A DNA stretch of 64,000 bases, from contig JANXOD010000020.1 of NCBI GenBank assembly GCA_025353765.1, positions 186,001-250,000 of the forward strand, given 5' to 3'. Below are positions 28,813-37,886 of this stretch, in pieces. A program made the position numbers and the translations under genes. The DNA comes from Sphingobacteriales bacterium. Lineage in GTDB: Bacteria; Bacteroidota; Bacteroidia; Sphingobacteriales; Sphingobacteriaceae. The notes under the pieces were generated by a model. It saw nothing but the letters and a program-made list of their open reading frames with translations. It was not told the DNA's origin and ran no database searches. How positions within the stretch are numbered: position 1 is the stretch's first letter; every line of letters starts with the position of its first letter.

Positions 28813-30171
28813 TTATGGTTTTAAAGCAGGACTTTTAAAATCCAGCTTTTTTAATCCATTCTGTACTTCGGGACAACCCATAAATAGTTTCCAAAGCAGG
28901 CCCGAACGATAATTTTCTATCATCACTATGATTGGCCCCTGGTCTATTGCCAAATGTGATTTAGCATACCAGTTTTCAGTTTCATTGAATGAATCTACAA
29001 AACCATATTCACTCCATATTTTATCGCCCAGGTCATAATAAAAATGACGCAAGGCCTGCATGGAATATGTTGGTGTATATGGAAATGCCGATAAAGCTGC
29101 TGTTGGAGTGATCACACCTAAATCTTCGGTAGGAGAATGAGCTCCGTATCCCTGCTGATTATCACTTGCTGTCAAACCCCAGTTATTTTCACCATAACCT
29201 TTAAATTTCAGCGGATTATCTATACAGTAAGCTCTGTTAATTAGCGTATGATTGGTATTCTGTTCCCAATAATCAGCATACTGATCTTTTAAGCCTTTAG
29301 GATTTAAACCCAGGAAAGAGTATTGTGAAAAGAAAAGAGGGCCGCCATAATCAAAACCCAAAGGCAAATTGATATTATAAAACTTTTTTCCGTTTTTAAA
29401 GAAACTGCTTTCGGTCCAGCCACGATTATATACATCTGAATTGATTGGATATACTGATGAGGATGCCGCCAACACATAAGTAATTAAACATTCATTCCAG
29501 CCTTTAATCTGGTGATTCATAGACCACCCATTATTGGGAGACCAATGCCAGTACAGTACATCCTGTCCGCCCTGAGTATGCCAGTTCCATTCTACAGCAG
29601 ACCACAACCATTCGATTTTACTTCGAAGTTCTTCTTCCTTTTGATTATCGGCAGTATAATATTGCCTGGCACATAGCAATCCCTGGAATAAATAGGCAGT
29701 TTCTACCAGGTCGCCACCATCATCTTTACGACTGAATGGAATAGTTTTACCTGTTTCGCCATGTAACCAATGTGGGAATACACCATGATAAGAGTCTGCT
29801 TTGAGCAGGAAGTCTACTATTTTAAGCATACGCTCTACCGCCTGATCTCTTGGAATCCATTTGCGCTCTGAGGCTACGATCATACCCATTATTCCAAAAC
29901 CTGATCCTCCGGTAGTAACCACTTCATTACCATATCCATAAGCGATATTACTTCGCTCTCTGGCCAAACCACTTACCGGATGCCCAAAATCCCAGAAGTA
30001 CCGAAAGGTTTGCCTTTGAACAACATCTAACAAAGCGCTGTCGCTTAAATTTTTAATAATACCAACAGGTTTGATTCCTGTTTGCTCTTCCGGCTGGTTT
30101 ACTTTTTTTTGTGCAGAACAAGTGCTTATGCCTGTGATTATGGAGAAAAAGAGAGTAAAGATTAATTTCAT
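28813..30171 (-). CDS. GH144-type glycoamylase-domain enzyme (probable endo-beta-1,2-glucanase)
   Basis: About 452 residues from the ATG at 30171 (MKLIFTLFFSIITGISTCSA); a longer frame to 30258 would overlap the upstream gene and lacks a signal at its start. The glycoamylase domain has RQTFRYFWDFGHPVSGLARERS, TTGGSGFGIMGMIVASERKW, GVFPHWLHGETGKTIPFS, GGDLVETAYLFQGLLCARQYY and LYWHWSPNNGWSMNHQ, and ends with AIDQGPIIVMIENYRSGLLW. Family GH144 was founded on an endo-beta-1,2-glucanase from Chitinophaga. It is a close paralogue of the gene 11 bp upstream. Actual substrate is inferred from family and context. Confidence 0.87.
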   Translation of the reverse strand: MKLIFTLFFSIITGISTCSAQKKVNQPEEQTGIKPVGIIKNLSDSALLDVVQRQTFRYFWDFGHPVSGLARERSNIAYGYGNEVVTTGGSGFGIMGMIVASERKWIPRDQAVERMLKIVDFLLKADSYHGVFPHWLHGETGKTIPFSRKDDGGDLVETAYLFQGLLCARQYYTADNQKEEELRSKIEWLWSAVEWNWHTQGGQDVLYWHWSPNNGWSMNHQIKGWNECLITYVLAASSSVYPINSDVYNRGWTESSFFKNGKKFYNINLPLGFDYGGPLFFSQYSFLGLNPKGLKDQYADYWEQNTNHTLINRAYCIDNPLKFKGYGENNWGLTASDNQQGYGAHSPTEDLGVITPTAALSAFPYTPTYSMQALRHFYYDLGDKIWSEYGFVDSFNETENWYAKSHLAIDQGPIIVMIENYRSGLLWKLFMGCPEVQNGLKKLDFKSPALKP

Positions 30172-30182
30172 TAAATATGTTT

Positions 30183-31844
30183 TTATAAATAAGGACTTTG
30201 AAAGCCAAGATTGGTCATCCCGGTTTTTACTTCGGGACAGCTCATAAATAAATTCCACAACAAGCCACTGCGATAATTTTCTATCATGATGATGATGGGG
30301 CCCTGATCAATAGCTAAAGTAGAATTAGCAAACCAGCGATCTCTTAAACTAAATGCATCGTAAAGACCTCTGTCGCTCCAGGTTTTATCTCCTAACTTAT
30401 AATAGAAAAATTTCAATGCCTGCATAGATTCAACGGGTGTGTAAGGAAAAGAAGATAATGCAGCTGTGGGTGCAATTACTCCTATATCATTTGTTGGAGA
30501 ACTTGCGGTATAACCGTTAGCGATATCACTGGCCGTTAAGCCCCAACAATCCTGACTATATCCAAACTGATTTTTAGGATTAGCTTTACAATATGCATAA
30601 TTTATTTTGGTATGATTAACTACCTGTGTTTGATAATTAGCATACGCATCTGTTAAACCATTCGGATTAATTCCCAAAAAGGAATAATGGGAGAAAAATA
30701 AGGGACCGCCATTATAAGGGCCTAAAGGAAGCGGATTGCCATAATAACTGGCTCCGTTTTTTATGCTCCCATTTTGAGCCCAGCCGTTATCATAAACTAC
30801 TTTAGGTATGGCGTGTGTTTTAGAAGAGGCGGCTAAGACATATACAATTAATGCTTCATTCCAGCCTCTTACTTGCACATTCATGATCCAGCCTTTATCA
30901 GGACTCCAATGCCAGTATAGAACATTTTCCTGGGCTTGTTTGCGAAACCAGTTCCAGTCTACTGCATCCCATATTGTATTGATGTTACTTCTAACATCCG
31001 TTTCGGTTACATCAGCTCCATCAAAATACTGGCGGGCACATAAAAGACCCTGTAGCAAATAAGATGTTTCAACAAGATCCGCACCATTATCATTAGAACT
31101 GAAAGGTATCGTATTGCCGGTGGTTCCACTTAGCCAATGGGGATAAACACCATGATATGTTTGAGCTGTATTTTTTAAGAAATTAACAATAGTTTGTATT
31201 CTGGCTAAGCCCTGTGCCCGGGTAATAAAGCCCCTGTGTACACCGGTAATAATGGCCATAATGCCAAATCCGCTACCACCAGTTGTTACTAAATCTCCGG
31301 AAGAATTTCGCTCCAAGGCTAATCCTGAAACTGGATGGCCATAGTCATAAAAGTATTTAAACGTTTGTTTTTGTACTAGATCAAGAAGAGCGTTATCTGT
31401 TATTATAGGAAATTTATCAGTCGAATCCAGTACCGTAGTAAATGTGTTTTTGGTATTATTTTGAAAGCTTGCTTTTGTGGTAGATTTCAGTTCAGTGCTT
31501 ATATTTAAGACATAAGCAGTATATTTTTTTAAAGGACTTTGTGGTTTTAAAAGTATTGTACTATCATTATTTTGGTAAGTAATATCACAGGGAACAGGCG
31601 TACTGCTATTTTCTTTTAAACTGATATTACTAATGCTTTGCCTATCTATAGCGGCGGTAAAATTGACTTTAACAGAAGCATTTTGTGAAATATCATACAA
31701 CGCAGATGATGCATCTTTACCACTAACGGAAATAGTATTATAAAAAAACGGATTGGGTGTTGGAGTAATTACAACGGGTGTTTCTTTCTTTTTACAGGAA
31801 AAAAAAAGTAGCAGTAAAAACAAAAAGGGTAAATGAATTCTCAT
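30183..31844 (-). CDS. GH144-type lipoprotein with N-terminal Ig-like domain
   Basis: About 553 residues. MRIHLPFLFLLLLFFSCKKK is a lipoprotein signal; an ATG 12 bp upstream (31856) is also in frame. Residues about 30-140 form a Big_5-type Ig-like domain (SVKVNFTAAIDRQSISNISL, KKYTAYVLNISTELKS), then the glycoamylase domain follows: QKQTFKYFYDYGHPVSGLAL, TTGGSGFGIMAIITGVHRGF, GVYPHWLSGTTGNTIPFSS, LYWHWSPDKGWIMNVQ, AIDQGPIIIMIENYRSGLLW. As an outer-membrane lipoprotein it would be the surface endo-glucanase of the locus, feeding oligosaccharides to the SusCD pair, with the shorter paralogue acting in the periplasm. Confidence 0.87.
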   Translation of the reverse strand: MRIHLPFLFLLLLFFSCKKKETPVVITPTPNPFFYNTISVSGKDASSALYDISQNASVKVNFTAAIDRQSISNISLKENSSTPVPCDITYQNNDSTILLKPQSPLKKYTAYVLNISTELKSTTKASFQNNTKNTFTTVLDSTDKFPIITDNALLDLVQKQTFKYFYDYGHPVSGLALERNSSGDLVTTGGSGFGIMAIITGVHRGFITRAQGLARIQTIVNFLKNTAQTYHGVYPHWLSGTTGNTIPFSSNDNGADLVETSYLLQGLLCARQYFDGADVTETDVRSNINTIWDAVDWNWFRKQAQENVLYWHWSPDKGWIMNVQVRGWNEALIVYVLAASSKTHAIPKVVYDNGWAQNGSIKNGASYYGNPLPLGPYNGGPLFFSHYSFLGINPNGLTDAYANYQTQVVNHTKINYAYCKANPKNQFGYSQDCWGLTASDIANGYTASSPTNDIGVIAPTAALSSFPYTPVESMQALKFFYYKLGDKTWSDRGLYDAFSLRDRWFANSTLAIDQGPIIIMIENYRSGLLWNLFMSCPEVKTGMTNLGFQSPYL

Positions 31845-31860
31845 TCTAATACACATAGTA

Positions 31861-31904
31861 AAAACAAAGGTTGCCTATTATTGAGGCAACCTTTGTTTTA
31901 TTTT
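31861..31904 (-). terminator. Hairpin inside the glucan utilisation operon
   Basis: A perfect 16-bp stem (31861-31876 with 31884-31899, 7-nt loop) built on CAAAGGTTGCCT lies between the LamG lipoprotein gene and the first GH144 gene. The A/T ends give a U tail in either direction. It may lower expression of the enzymes relative to SusCD or mark 3' end processing. Confidence 0.75.
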
Positions 31905-31911
31905 TAGCAGA

Positions 31912-32808
31912 TTATCTACCTGCAACTCCTAAATCATACAATGCTTTTATTTCAGCTGCAGATAATAGTTTATTATATACCCGAATTTCATCTATTTTTC
32001 CTTTAAAAGGTAATGTCCAAGGATCTACAGAAACCGCCTTGTTAGGAACGTTATTATACCAACCTCCAATAATTACTTCGTTTGCTGAATATTTGAACGA
32101 GTTAACAGTTTTATCTTCAAATTGCTTATTTCCAACTTTTACACCATTGGCATATAATTGAAAAATATTATGAGCTACATTAGAGCCATCATAAGTAGTT
32201 ATTAAGTGAATCCATTTATTTGTTCCTCCACCTTTCACTACCTGATAATCAGTTCCTAATACACCATAATTATTAATATTATCCTGAGTGCCACCATTTA
32301 AATCTTGATATATAGCTTTTACATCTAATGTATCAGAAATAGATTTATAATGACCAGTCTCAATCATACCATTAATATTTCCGAATAATTTACCTGGAAC
32401 TGCACTTTGAAAATAAAGTGAAGGCGTATTTGTAGTTTCTTGGTTATTAGCTACCTGTATCCATGCACTTAGCGTCCATGAGCCACCTGTAGTCAGCGCA
32501 CCAAGAGGATTTGCATAATATAAATACCCGTTATCTAAAGTTACTGCCTGACCTATTACCCCACCTGCAGCAAAAGTAGCATTTGCTGTAGTTGTTGGAG
32601 CCGTTTTAGAAATATCTTCATTTCCATTTCCTTCGAAGCCCCAGTGTGCTTTTAAATTTGCTGCTGCAACTTCATTAGAGTTGTTGTAACCTCCAATAGT
32701 AGGGAGGGTTGGATCTGTTGTTTTTTTCTTACATGCGTTAAAGGTGAAAGCTGTTAATAGCAAGCCACCGGCAAGCAATGCATACATACTGTTTTTTGTC
32801 GTTTTCAT
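31912..32808 (-). CDS. LamG/concanavalin-fold surface lipoprotein (glycan-binding)
   Basis: 298 residues. MYALLAGGLLLTAFTFNACKKK is a lipoprotein signal with lipobox FNAC. A spacer is followed by a LamG-like jelly-roll: LKAHWGFEGNGNEDISKT, GQAVTLDNGYLYYANP, SWTLSAWIQVANN, and the closing GKIDEIRVYNKLLSAAEIKA typical of this fold. No catalytic residues are recognisable. Placed directly behind susD, it is probably a surface glycan-binding protein (SusE/F-like role) of the locus. Confidence 0.85.
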   Translation of the reverse strand: MKTTKNSMYALLAGGLLLTAFTFNACKKKTTDPTLPTIGGYNNSNEVAAANLKAHWGFEGNGNEDISKTAPTTTANATFAAGGVIGQAVTLDNGYLYYANPLGALTTGGSWTLSAWIQVANNQETTNTPSLYFQSAVPGKLFGNINGMIETGHYKSISDTLDVKAIYQDLNGGTQDNINNYGVLGTDYQVVKGGGTNKWIHLITTYDGSNVAHNIFQLYANGVKVGNKQFEDKTVNSFKYSANEVIIGGWYNNVPNKAVSVDPWTLPFKGKIDEIRVYNKLLSAAEIKALYDLGVAGR

Positions 32809-32864
32809 GATTATTGGGTTTAATTAATTTGATTAATTGTAATTAGTTTTATTTGTATTTATTA

Positions 32865-34304
32865 TTAGTATCCCGGATTCTGAATTAATTTCCCCCCACT
32901 TAAATCAATTTGTTTTTGAGGTATGGGGAAAATTTCATTTTTGCCATCTACAAATTGTTTGCCTGCTGCTTTAAGAACCTGGCCTGCTCTGCCTTGACGT
33001 ACCAAGTCGAAAAACCGATCTTCTTCCATCGCCAATTCTGAGCGGCGTTCTTTCCATATTGCATTACGTAGCAATGTTTGATCCACAATATTTACAGAGG
33101 CCAATCCTGCACGATTTCGAACTTTATTTAATGATAGTAATGCCTGTACATTGTCACTTTGTTCATTTGCAGCCTCGGCATTCATTAATAAAACATCTGC
33201 TAAACGAAGTATTCTTCTGTTTTGATCTTTGGGATCAGATCCACAAATCTTTGGAATACTAGTAGGCTGATATGCTTTTTGATTATACATGGGATTAGGA
33301 GCTAGGCTTGAAACCTGATCTCCTTCAGGAGTAGTTTCACCTTTAAATAAAATGGTTCCCTCTTTCCTTAGGTCACCAGCTTCATACGAAGCTGACAGAT
33401 CTTGTGATGGAATATTAAATCCCCAACCCCATTGCCCACGTACAGATTGTATATTGGTATAATCATCGCCAATACTGCAATTTATATCTTGTTTGGTTTG
33501 TGCTTCAAAAATGGATTCGCTATTATTTTCTACTCTGAAAATCTGTTCATAATCACTCATTAATGTATATGGTAAAGCGATTACCTGGTTTGTTAAACTT
33601 AAAACTTCTCCCCAATTCTTTTCATACATTCTAACCTTGGCAAGCATAGCTAAAGCAGCTCCTTTTGTTGCTCTTCCTACATCATTACCCGAATAAGAGA
33701 TGGGTAATATAGCTGCATCATTTAAGTCTTTTTCGATGAGAGCATAAATTTCTTCTTTAGATGCCCTTGAAGGATTTAATTCGTCCGCTGTGACAGGTAC
33801 CTTATCTACTTTTGGTACACCTCCAAAAGCTCTTACCAAATTAAAATAATGATACGCTCTGAGAAATTTTGCTTCTGCTATTAAACGATTTTTAAGAGTT
33901 TCATCCATGGTAATATTAGGAATATTCTCTATGCACTGGTTACTTAAATTGATTCCTGCATATTGGCCTTTCCAGAAGTCATCTATAAGAAATTGGGTAG
34001 AGGTAAACGTAAAATTGTCAAAATCATCTAAAAAACCGGCATCTCCCGGAGAACTGCCTTTATCAGCATCATCTGATGGAATGCTGGTAATGGCAAGCAA
34101 GGGGAAGCCACATTCTTGCCAAGTATTAAAATGCCCGTAAATAGAATTTACAGATTCTACGGCATCTTTAGCAGACACAAAAAACTGTTCTTCCTTTTTC
34201 TTACCCTGAGGATCAACATCTAAAAAACTACGTTTACAGGATATCCCGGATATCATCAATAAACTAAAAAGTAGTATGTGTTTATATATATGAGATTGAT
34301 TCAT
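32865..34304 (-). CDS. SusD/RagB-family outer-membrane lipoprotein
   Basis: 479 residues. Lipobox ISGISC ends the signal peptide. The SusD fold is indicated by FLDVDPQGKKKEEQFFVSAK, EAKFLRAYHYFNLVRAFGGVPKV, the TPR-like helices with GAALAMLAKVRMYEKNWGEV, and the C-terminal LRLADVLLMNAEAANE, KVRNRAGLASV, RSELAMEEDRFFDLVRQGRA and FPIPQKQIDLS. It caps the SusC barrel and binds glycan at the cell surface. It starts 42 bp after the susC stop. Confidence 0.95.
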   Translation of the reverse strand: MNQSHIYKHILLFSLLMISGISCKRSFLDVDPQGKKKEEQFFVSAKDAVESVNSIYGHFNTWQECGFPLLAITSIPSDDADKGSSPGDAGFLDDFDNFTFTSTQFLIDDFWKGQYAGINLSNQCIENIPNITMDETLKNRLIAEAKFLRAYHYFNLVRAFGGVPKVDKVPVTADELNPSRASKEEIYALIEKDLNDAAILPISYSGNDVGRATKGAALAMLAKVRMYEKNWGEVLSLTNQVIALPYTLMSDYEQIFRVENNSESIFEAQTKQDINCSIGDDYTNIQSVRGQWGWGFNIPSQDLSASYEAGDLRKEGTILFKGETTPEGDQVSSLAPNPMYNQKAYQPTSIPKICGSDPKDQNRRILRLADVLLMNAEAANEQSDNVQALLSLNKVRNRAGLASVNIVDQTLLRNAIWKERRSELAMEEDRFFDLVRQGRAGQVLKAAGKQFVDGKNEIFPIPQKQIDLSGGKLIQNPGY

Positions 34305-34346
34305 GTTTTTCTATTTATTAATCACTACTATTAAAACCTTGAATAA

Positions 34347-37310
34347 TTAAAAAGTAACATTAACGCCTACATTATACGTTGCAGATAAGGGATATACATT
34401 TAAATCAATCCCTGCATTTAATGGATCTCCACCTACTTCCGGCGTAAAACCTTTATATTTAAAATAAGTATACGGATTTTGTGCATTAAGATATATACGA
34501 ACTTTTTGTATTTTCCACTTATCAGTTATATTTTTAGATAAGGTGTATCCTAATTGAACATTTCTTAAACGCACATAATCGCCACTTTCTACGAACCAGG
34601 AATTAGCTTCCAAATTAGGACCACTTAAACTGGATGAAGGATAAGTATTAGATGTACCTGCCCCATGCCAGCGATTTTCGTAAAAATCAAGTGTATAATT
34701 TTCATTACCTGAACGTATTCCTTTTGTAGCATTATATACATCTACACCTGCCACACCCTGAATGTCTAACTGAAAATCGAAATTTTTAAATTCAAGTCCA
34801 CTGGTGAAACCATAGGTAAAACGAGGATTAGGATTACCAATGATTTGCTTGTCTTTTGTATCAATTACGCCATCTTTATTCAGATCCTGATATTTAAACC
34901 ATCCGGCCTTTGCAAATGGCTGTGCAGATGTAGTAGCCTCCGCATCTGTTTGAAAGATTCCATCTACCACATATCCATAAAATGATCCGATTGGATCACC
35001 AATTCTGGTAATATTGGTAAAAATCCCACCTATAGGAAGGCCGCCGCCTAAAATCTCATTATTCCCAGTTGCAATAGCTGTAACTTCATTTTTATTATAA
35101 GATCCGTTTATACCTAAATTATAATTCCATTCTCCGGCTCGGGCCTTCCAATTAGCAGCTAATTCAAAACCTGAGTTTTTAAAAGTTGCATAATTACCTA
35201 ATGTTGAACTACCCTCTACACCAATAGAACTTAAAATGGGTACTGCAAAAATGGCGTTTTGCGTATTTTTAATATAATAATCTGCATTAACTGTTAATTT
35301 ATTTTGCAGGAAAGCCGTCTCTAATCCCAGATCAGTTTCTTTCACCACTTCCCAAACTAAGGTTTGTGCTGCTTTTTGATTAACATTACTTCCTGGCCCA
35401 AAAGGCGTACTATTAAAAATACCACCCACACTTATCAGGCTTGTGGTAAGATTATCTGGTATTCCTGCATTACCTAATTTACCCCAGCTTGCTTTAAATT
35501 TCAAAAGGTCAAAAATATGCTGATCTTTCATGAATCCTTCGTCACTTATAATCCAGGCTAAACCTACTGAAGGGAAGTTATCAAACGGATTAGAGATAGG
35601 GAATTTCGATGCGCCATCTCTTCGTAAGGTGGCCGTAAGGAGATAGCGGTCTTTGAAAGCATAGTTCACTCTTCCGAAATAAGACAAGTATCTTTCTATA
35701 TAAGTAGGATTATCTAAAGTTGCTGTGGTACTGGTTCCTAAATTAAAATTTAAAGAACCTTCATTATAATAAGGAACGTCAGAAATTGATCCTATCACTT
35801 TTTCACCACTTCTTTCTTCTGAGGAAGTTCCGGCCAAGATTGTAAACCGATGATCACCAAGAGTTTTTTGATATGTTAACGTGTTTTCTATGAGCAAATC
35901 TCTGGTACTTCCTGTTTCTTTAGTCAGCTTACTATGGTTTGTTTTTTGAACTGTTGTAAAAGAATCCAATGCCAGATAGTTTCGGTTTTGGTTAATGGCA
36001 TAACTTAAAGCAACACTTGAATGCAATGTAAAATCTTTTAGGAATTTCACATCGCCATAAGCAGTACTTGTGATGCTTTGTCCTTTTGATTTTTGATTAT
36101 ACCAATCTAAAGACACCTGCGGATTTGGGAAATTTCCAAGGTTATAATCGATCGGATCACCATAATTGCCATTTGCTTTTCTTACCGGTATAAGAGACGG
36201 AGTTGTGAAAGCCTCTAAAAAGATTGAGCCCGGAACATCTACAGAATTATAATGGTATAAAAGTGCATTATAACCCACTTTTATATTTTTGTTTAGTTTA
36301 ATATCATTTTGTAAGCGGGCAGTAATTTTTTGATAGTTATTATTACGTACTGCTCCATCCTGATTTAAATATCCTAAACTAAGATTATATGTATTCTTTT
36401 CTGATCCACCCGAAACGCTTATCTGATGATTTTGAACCATCGCCGCAGGCCGCAGGATCACGTCATACCAATTAGTTGTTGGATATTCGGATACGGTAGG
36501 CATACCAAATTTTTCATTGATCATTAACCCATACTGTTTTGCACTGGCCATTTGCACTTTATTGGTAACTATCTGCGCTCCGGCATAGGCATTATAATCA
36601 ATTTTAGTAACCCCTACTTTCCCCTTTTTAGTAGTCACTAATACCACACCATTAGATGCTCTCACACCATAAATAGAGGCAGAAGATGCATCTTTTAAGA
36701 TATCCATGGTTTCTATATCATTCTGATTTAGGAAACTTAAATCATCTACAATAATTCCATCCACAACATATAAAGGTCCTGTTTTACCAAATACAGAACC
36801 TGTACCTCTTATAAGAACACGCGGAGAGGAGCCCGGAGAGCCACTATTCGTTATTTGAACACCAGCAACCTTGCCTTGTAAAGAACTAAGGGGGTTTTGG
36901 GATGCCTGTTTATTAATATCTGCTCCTTTTATAGAGCTAATGGAACCCGTAACATCTACTTTTCGTTGTGTACCATAACCTACCACAACTACCTGATCCA
37001 ACTCTTTGGTGGATACCTGTAGTTTTACATTTATTTCCTGAAGGCCGTTAACCGGAATTTCCAAAGATAAATAGCCGATAGAAGAAAAAATTAATGTACC
37101 GACATCAGAAGCAGATAATGCATAATTTCCATTCACATCTGTAGAGGTTCCTCCAGATTGTCCTTTAATTTTTACACTTACACCCGGAAGAGTTTCATTA
37201 TTGGATGCATCTGTAACTTTGCCTTTTACAGTAATGTTCTGAGCAGAGGCCCGGTGAATAGTAAAGAAACAAAAAACAGCCGCAATTAATACAGTAAACT
37301 TACACTTCAT
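34347..37310 (-). CDS. SusC/RagA-family TonB-dependent outer-membrane transporter
   Basis: 987 residues. Signal peptide MKCKFTVLIAAVFCFFTIHRASA is followed by a carboxypeptidase-regulatory-like domain (VKGKVTDASNNETLPGVSVK), the TonB box region ELDQVVVVGYGTQRKVDVTG, the plug (LQGKVAGVQITNSGSPGSSP, DILKDASSASIYGVRASNGV) and a 22-strand barrel ending in YPLSATYNVGVNVTF. It imports oligosaccharides with the SusD lid, driven by TonB. First gene of the operon. No hybrid two-component, LacI or anti-sigma regulator adjoins it, so its regulator lies elsewhere. Confidence 0.96.
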   Translation of the reverse strand: MKCKFTVLIAAVFCFFTIHRASAQNITVKGKVTDASNNETLPGVSVKIKGQSGGTSTDVNGNYALSASDVGTLIFSSIGYLSLEIPVNGLQEINVKLQVSTKELDQVVVVGYGTQRKVDVTGSISSIKGADINKQASQNPLSSLQGKVAGVQITNSGSPGSSPRVLIRGTGSVFGKTGPLYVVDGIIVDDLSFLNQNDIETMDILKDASSASIYGVRASNGVVLVTTKKGKVGVTKIDYNAYAGAQIVTNKVQMASAKQYGLMINEKFGMPTVSEYPTTNWYDVILRPAAMVQNHQISVSGGSEKNTYNLSLGYLNQDGAVRNNNYQKITARLQNDIKLNKNIKVGYNALLYHYNSVDVPGSIFLEAFTTPSLIPVRKANGNYGDPIDYNLGNFPNPQVSLDWYNQKSKGQSITSTAYGDVKFLKDFTLHSSVALSYAINQNRNYLALDSFTTVQKTNHSKLTKETGSTRDLLIENTLTYQKTLGDHRFTILAGTSSEERSGEKVIGSISDVPYYNEGSLNFNLGTSTTATLDNPTYIERYLSYFGRVNYAFKDRYLLTATLRRDGASKFPISNPFDNFPSVGLAWIISDEGFMKDQHIFDLLKFKASWGKLGNAGIPDNLTTSLISVGGIFNSTPFGPGSNVNQKAAQTLVWEVVKETDLGLETAFLQNKLTVNADYYIKNTQNAIFAVPILSSIGVEGSSTLGNYATFKNSGFELAANWKARAGEWNYNLGINGSYNKNEVTAIATGNNEILGGGLPIGGIFTNITRIGDPIGSFYGYVVDGIFQTDAEATTSAQPFAKAGWFKYQDLNKDGVIDTKDKQIIGNPNPRFTYGFTSGLEFKNFDFQLDIQGVAGVDVYNATKGIRSGNENYTLDFYENRWHGAGTSNTYPSSSLSGPNLEANSWFVESGDYVRLRNVQLGYTLSKNITDKWKIQKVRIYLNAQNPYTYFKYKGFTPEVGGDPLNAGIDLNVYPLSATYNVGVNVTF

Positions 37311-37377
37311 AGCGGTTCAATAAATTGGAAAAGTTAATAATTGGTTAAGTAAATCTAAAGACTAGCTTTCTATTAAA

Positions 37378-37385
37378 CAAACTTA
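37378..37385 (-). promoter_or_regulatory. Possible -7 element of the susC operon
   Basis: TAAGTTTG on the minus strand fits the Bacteroidota -7 consensus TAnnTTTG, about 68 bp before the susC start. I could not find a good upstream TTG partner at the expected distance. Confidence 0.35.
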
Positions 37386-37497
37386 TTGTAAGTTTTACAC
37401 TAAGATATTATCGAAATAAGAATTATTTAATGGCTGGTTAACGAAAAGAATAATATATTTATAACATTATGATAATATCAGAAAGATAAACAGACTA

Positions 37498-37514
37498 TAT
37501 ACCATTATGGTATA
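37498..37514. promoter_or_regulatory. 17-bp perfect palindrome upstream of susC
   Basis: TATACCATTATGGTATA, symmetric around the central T, directly after the stop of the DUF486 gene and about 190 bp upstream of susC. It is operator-like in size, but could be a chance AT-rich palindrome or transcript end. Confidence 0.35.
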
Positions 37515-37886
37515 CTACCATTTTTTAAAAGCGAAAAATACGGCTAGAATAATTAAGATAAAAGCAACCATATGGTTCCAAGCCAATTTCTCTGATTTGA
37601 AAAACAAAAATGTAAATATTAAGAAAACCGTAATAGATACCGTTTCCTGAATTACCTTAAGTTGCACCAAATTAAAGGGGCCTCCATTTTCTTTAAACCC
37701 ATATTTATTGGCAGGAACCTGGAAAGTATATTCTGCCAATGCTATTCCCCAACTGATTAAAATTATAGCTATCAATCCAAGGTTTTTACTCCAGTCCATA
37801 TCCTTAAACTTTAAATGCCCGTACCAGGCTAAAGTCATGAAGATATTTGATACGGTAAGCATGCCTATAGTAAAGAGAGATTTCAT
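37515..37886 (-). CDS. DMT-family protein (DUF486)
   Basis: 123 residues with four transmembrane helices. Family hallmarks: TVSNIFMTLAWYGHLKFKD, SWGIALAEYTFQVPANKYG and GPFNLVQLKVIQETVSITVF. This small DUF486 group is related to the drug/metabolite transporter superfamily, substrate unknown. Its start overlaps the trhO stop by 4 bp, so the two are translationally coupled. Confidence 0.9.
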   Translation of the reverse strand: MKSLFTIGMLTVSNIFMTLAWYGHLKFKDMDWSKNLGLIAIILISWGIALAEYTFQVPANKYGFKENGGPFNLVQLKVIQETVSITVFLIFTFLFFKSEKLAWNHMVAFILIILAVFFAFKKW

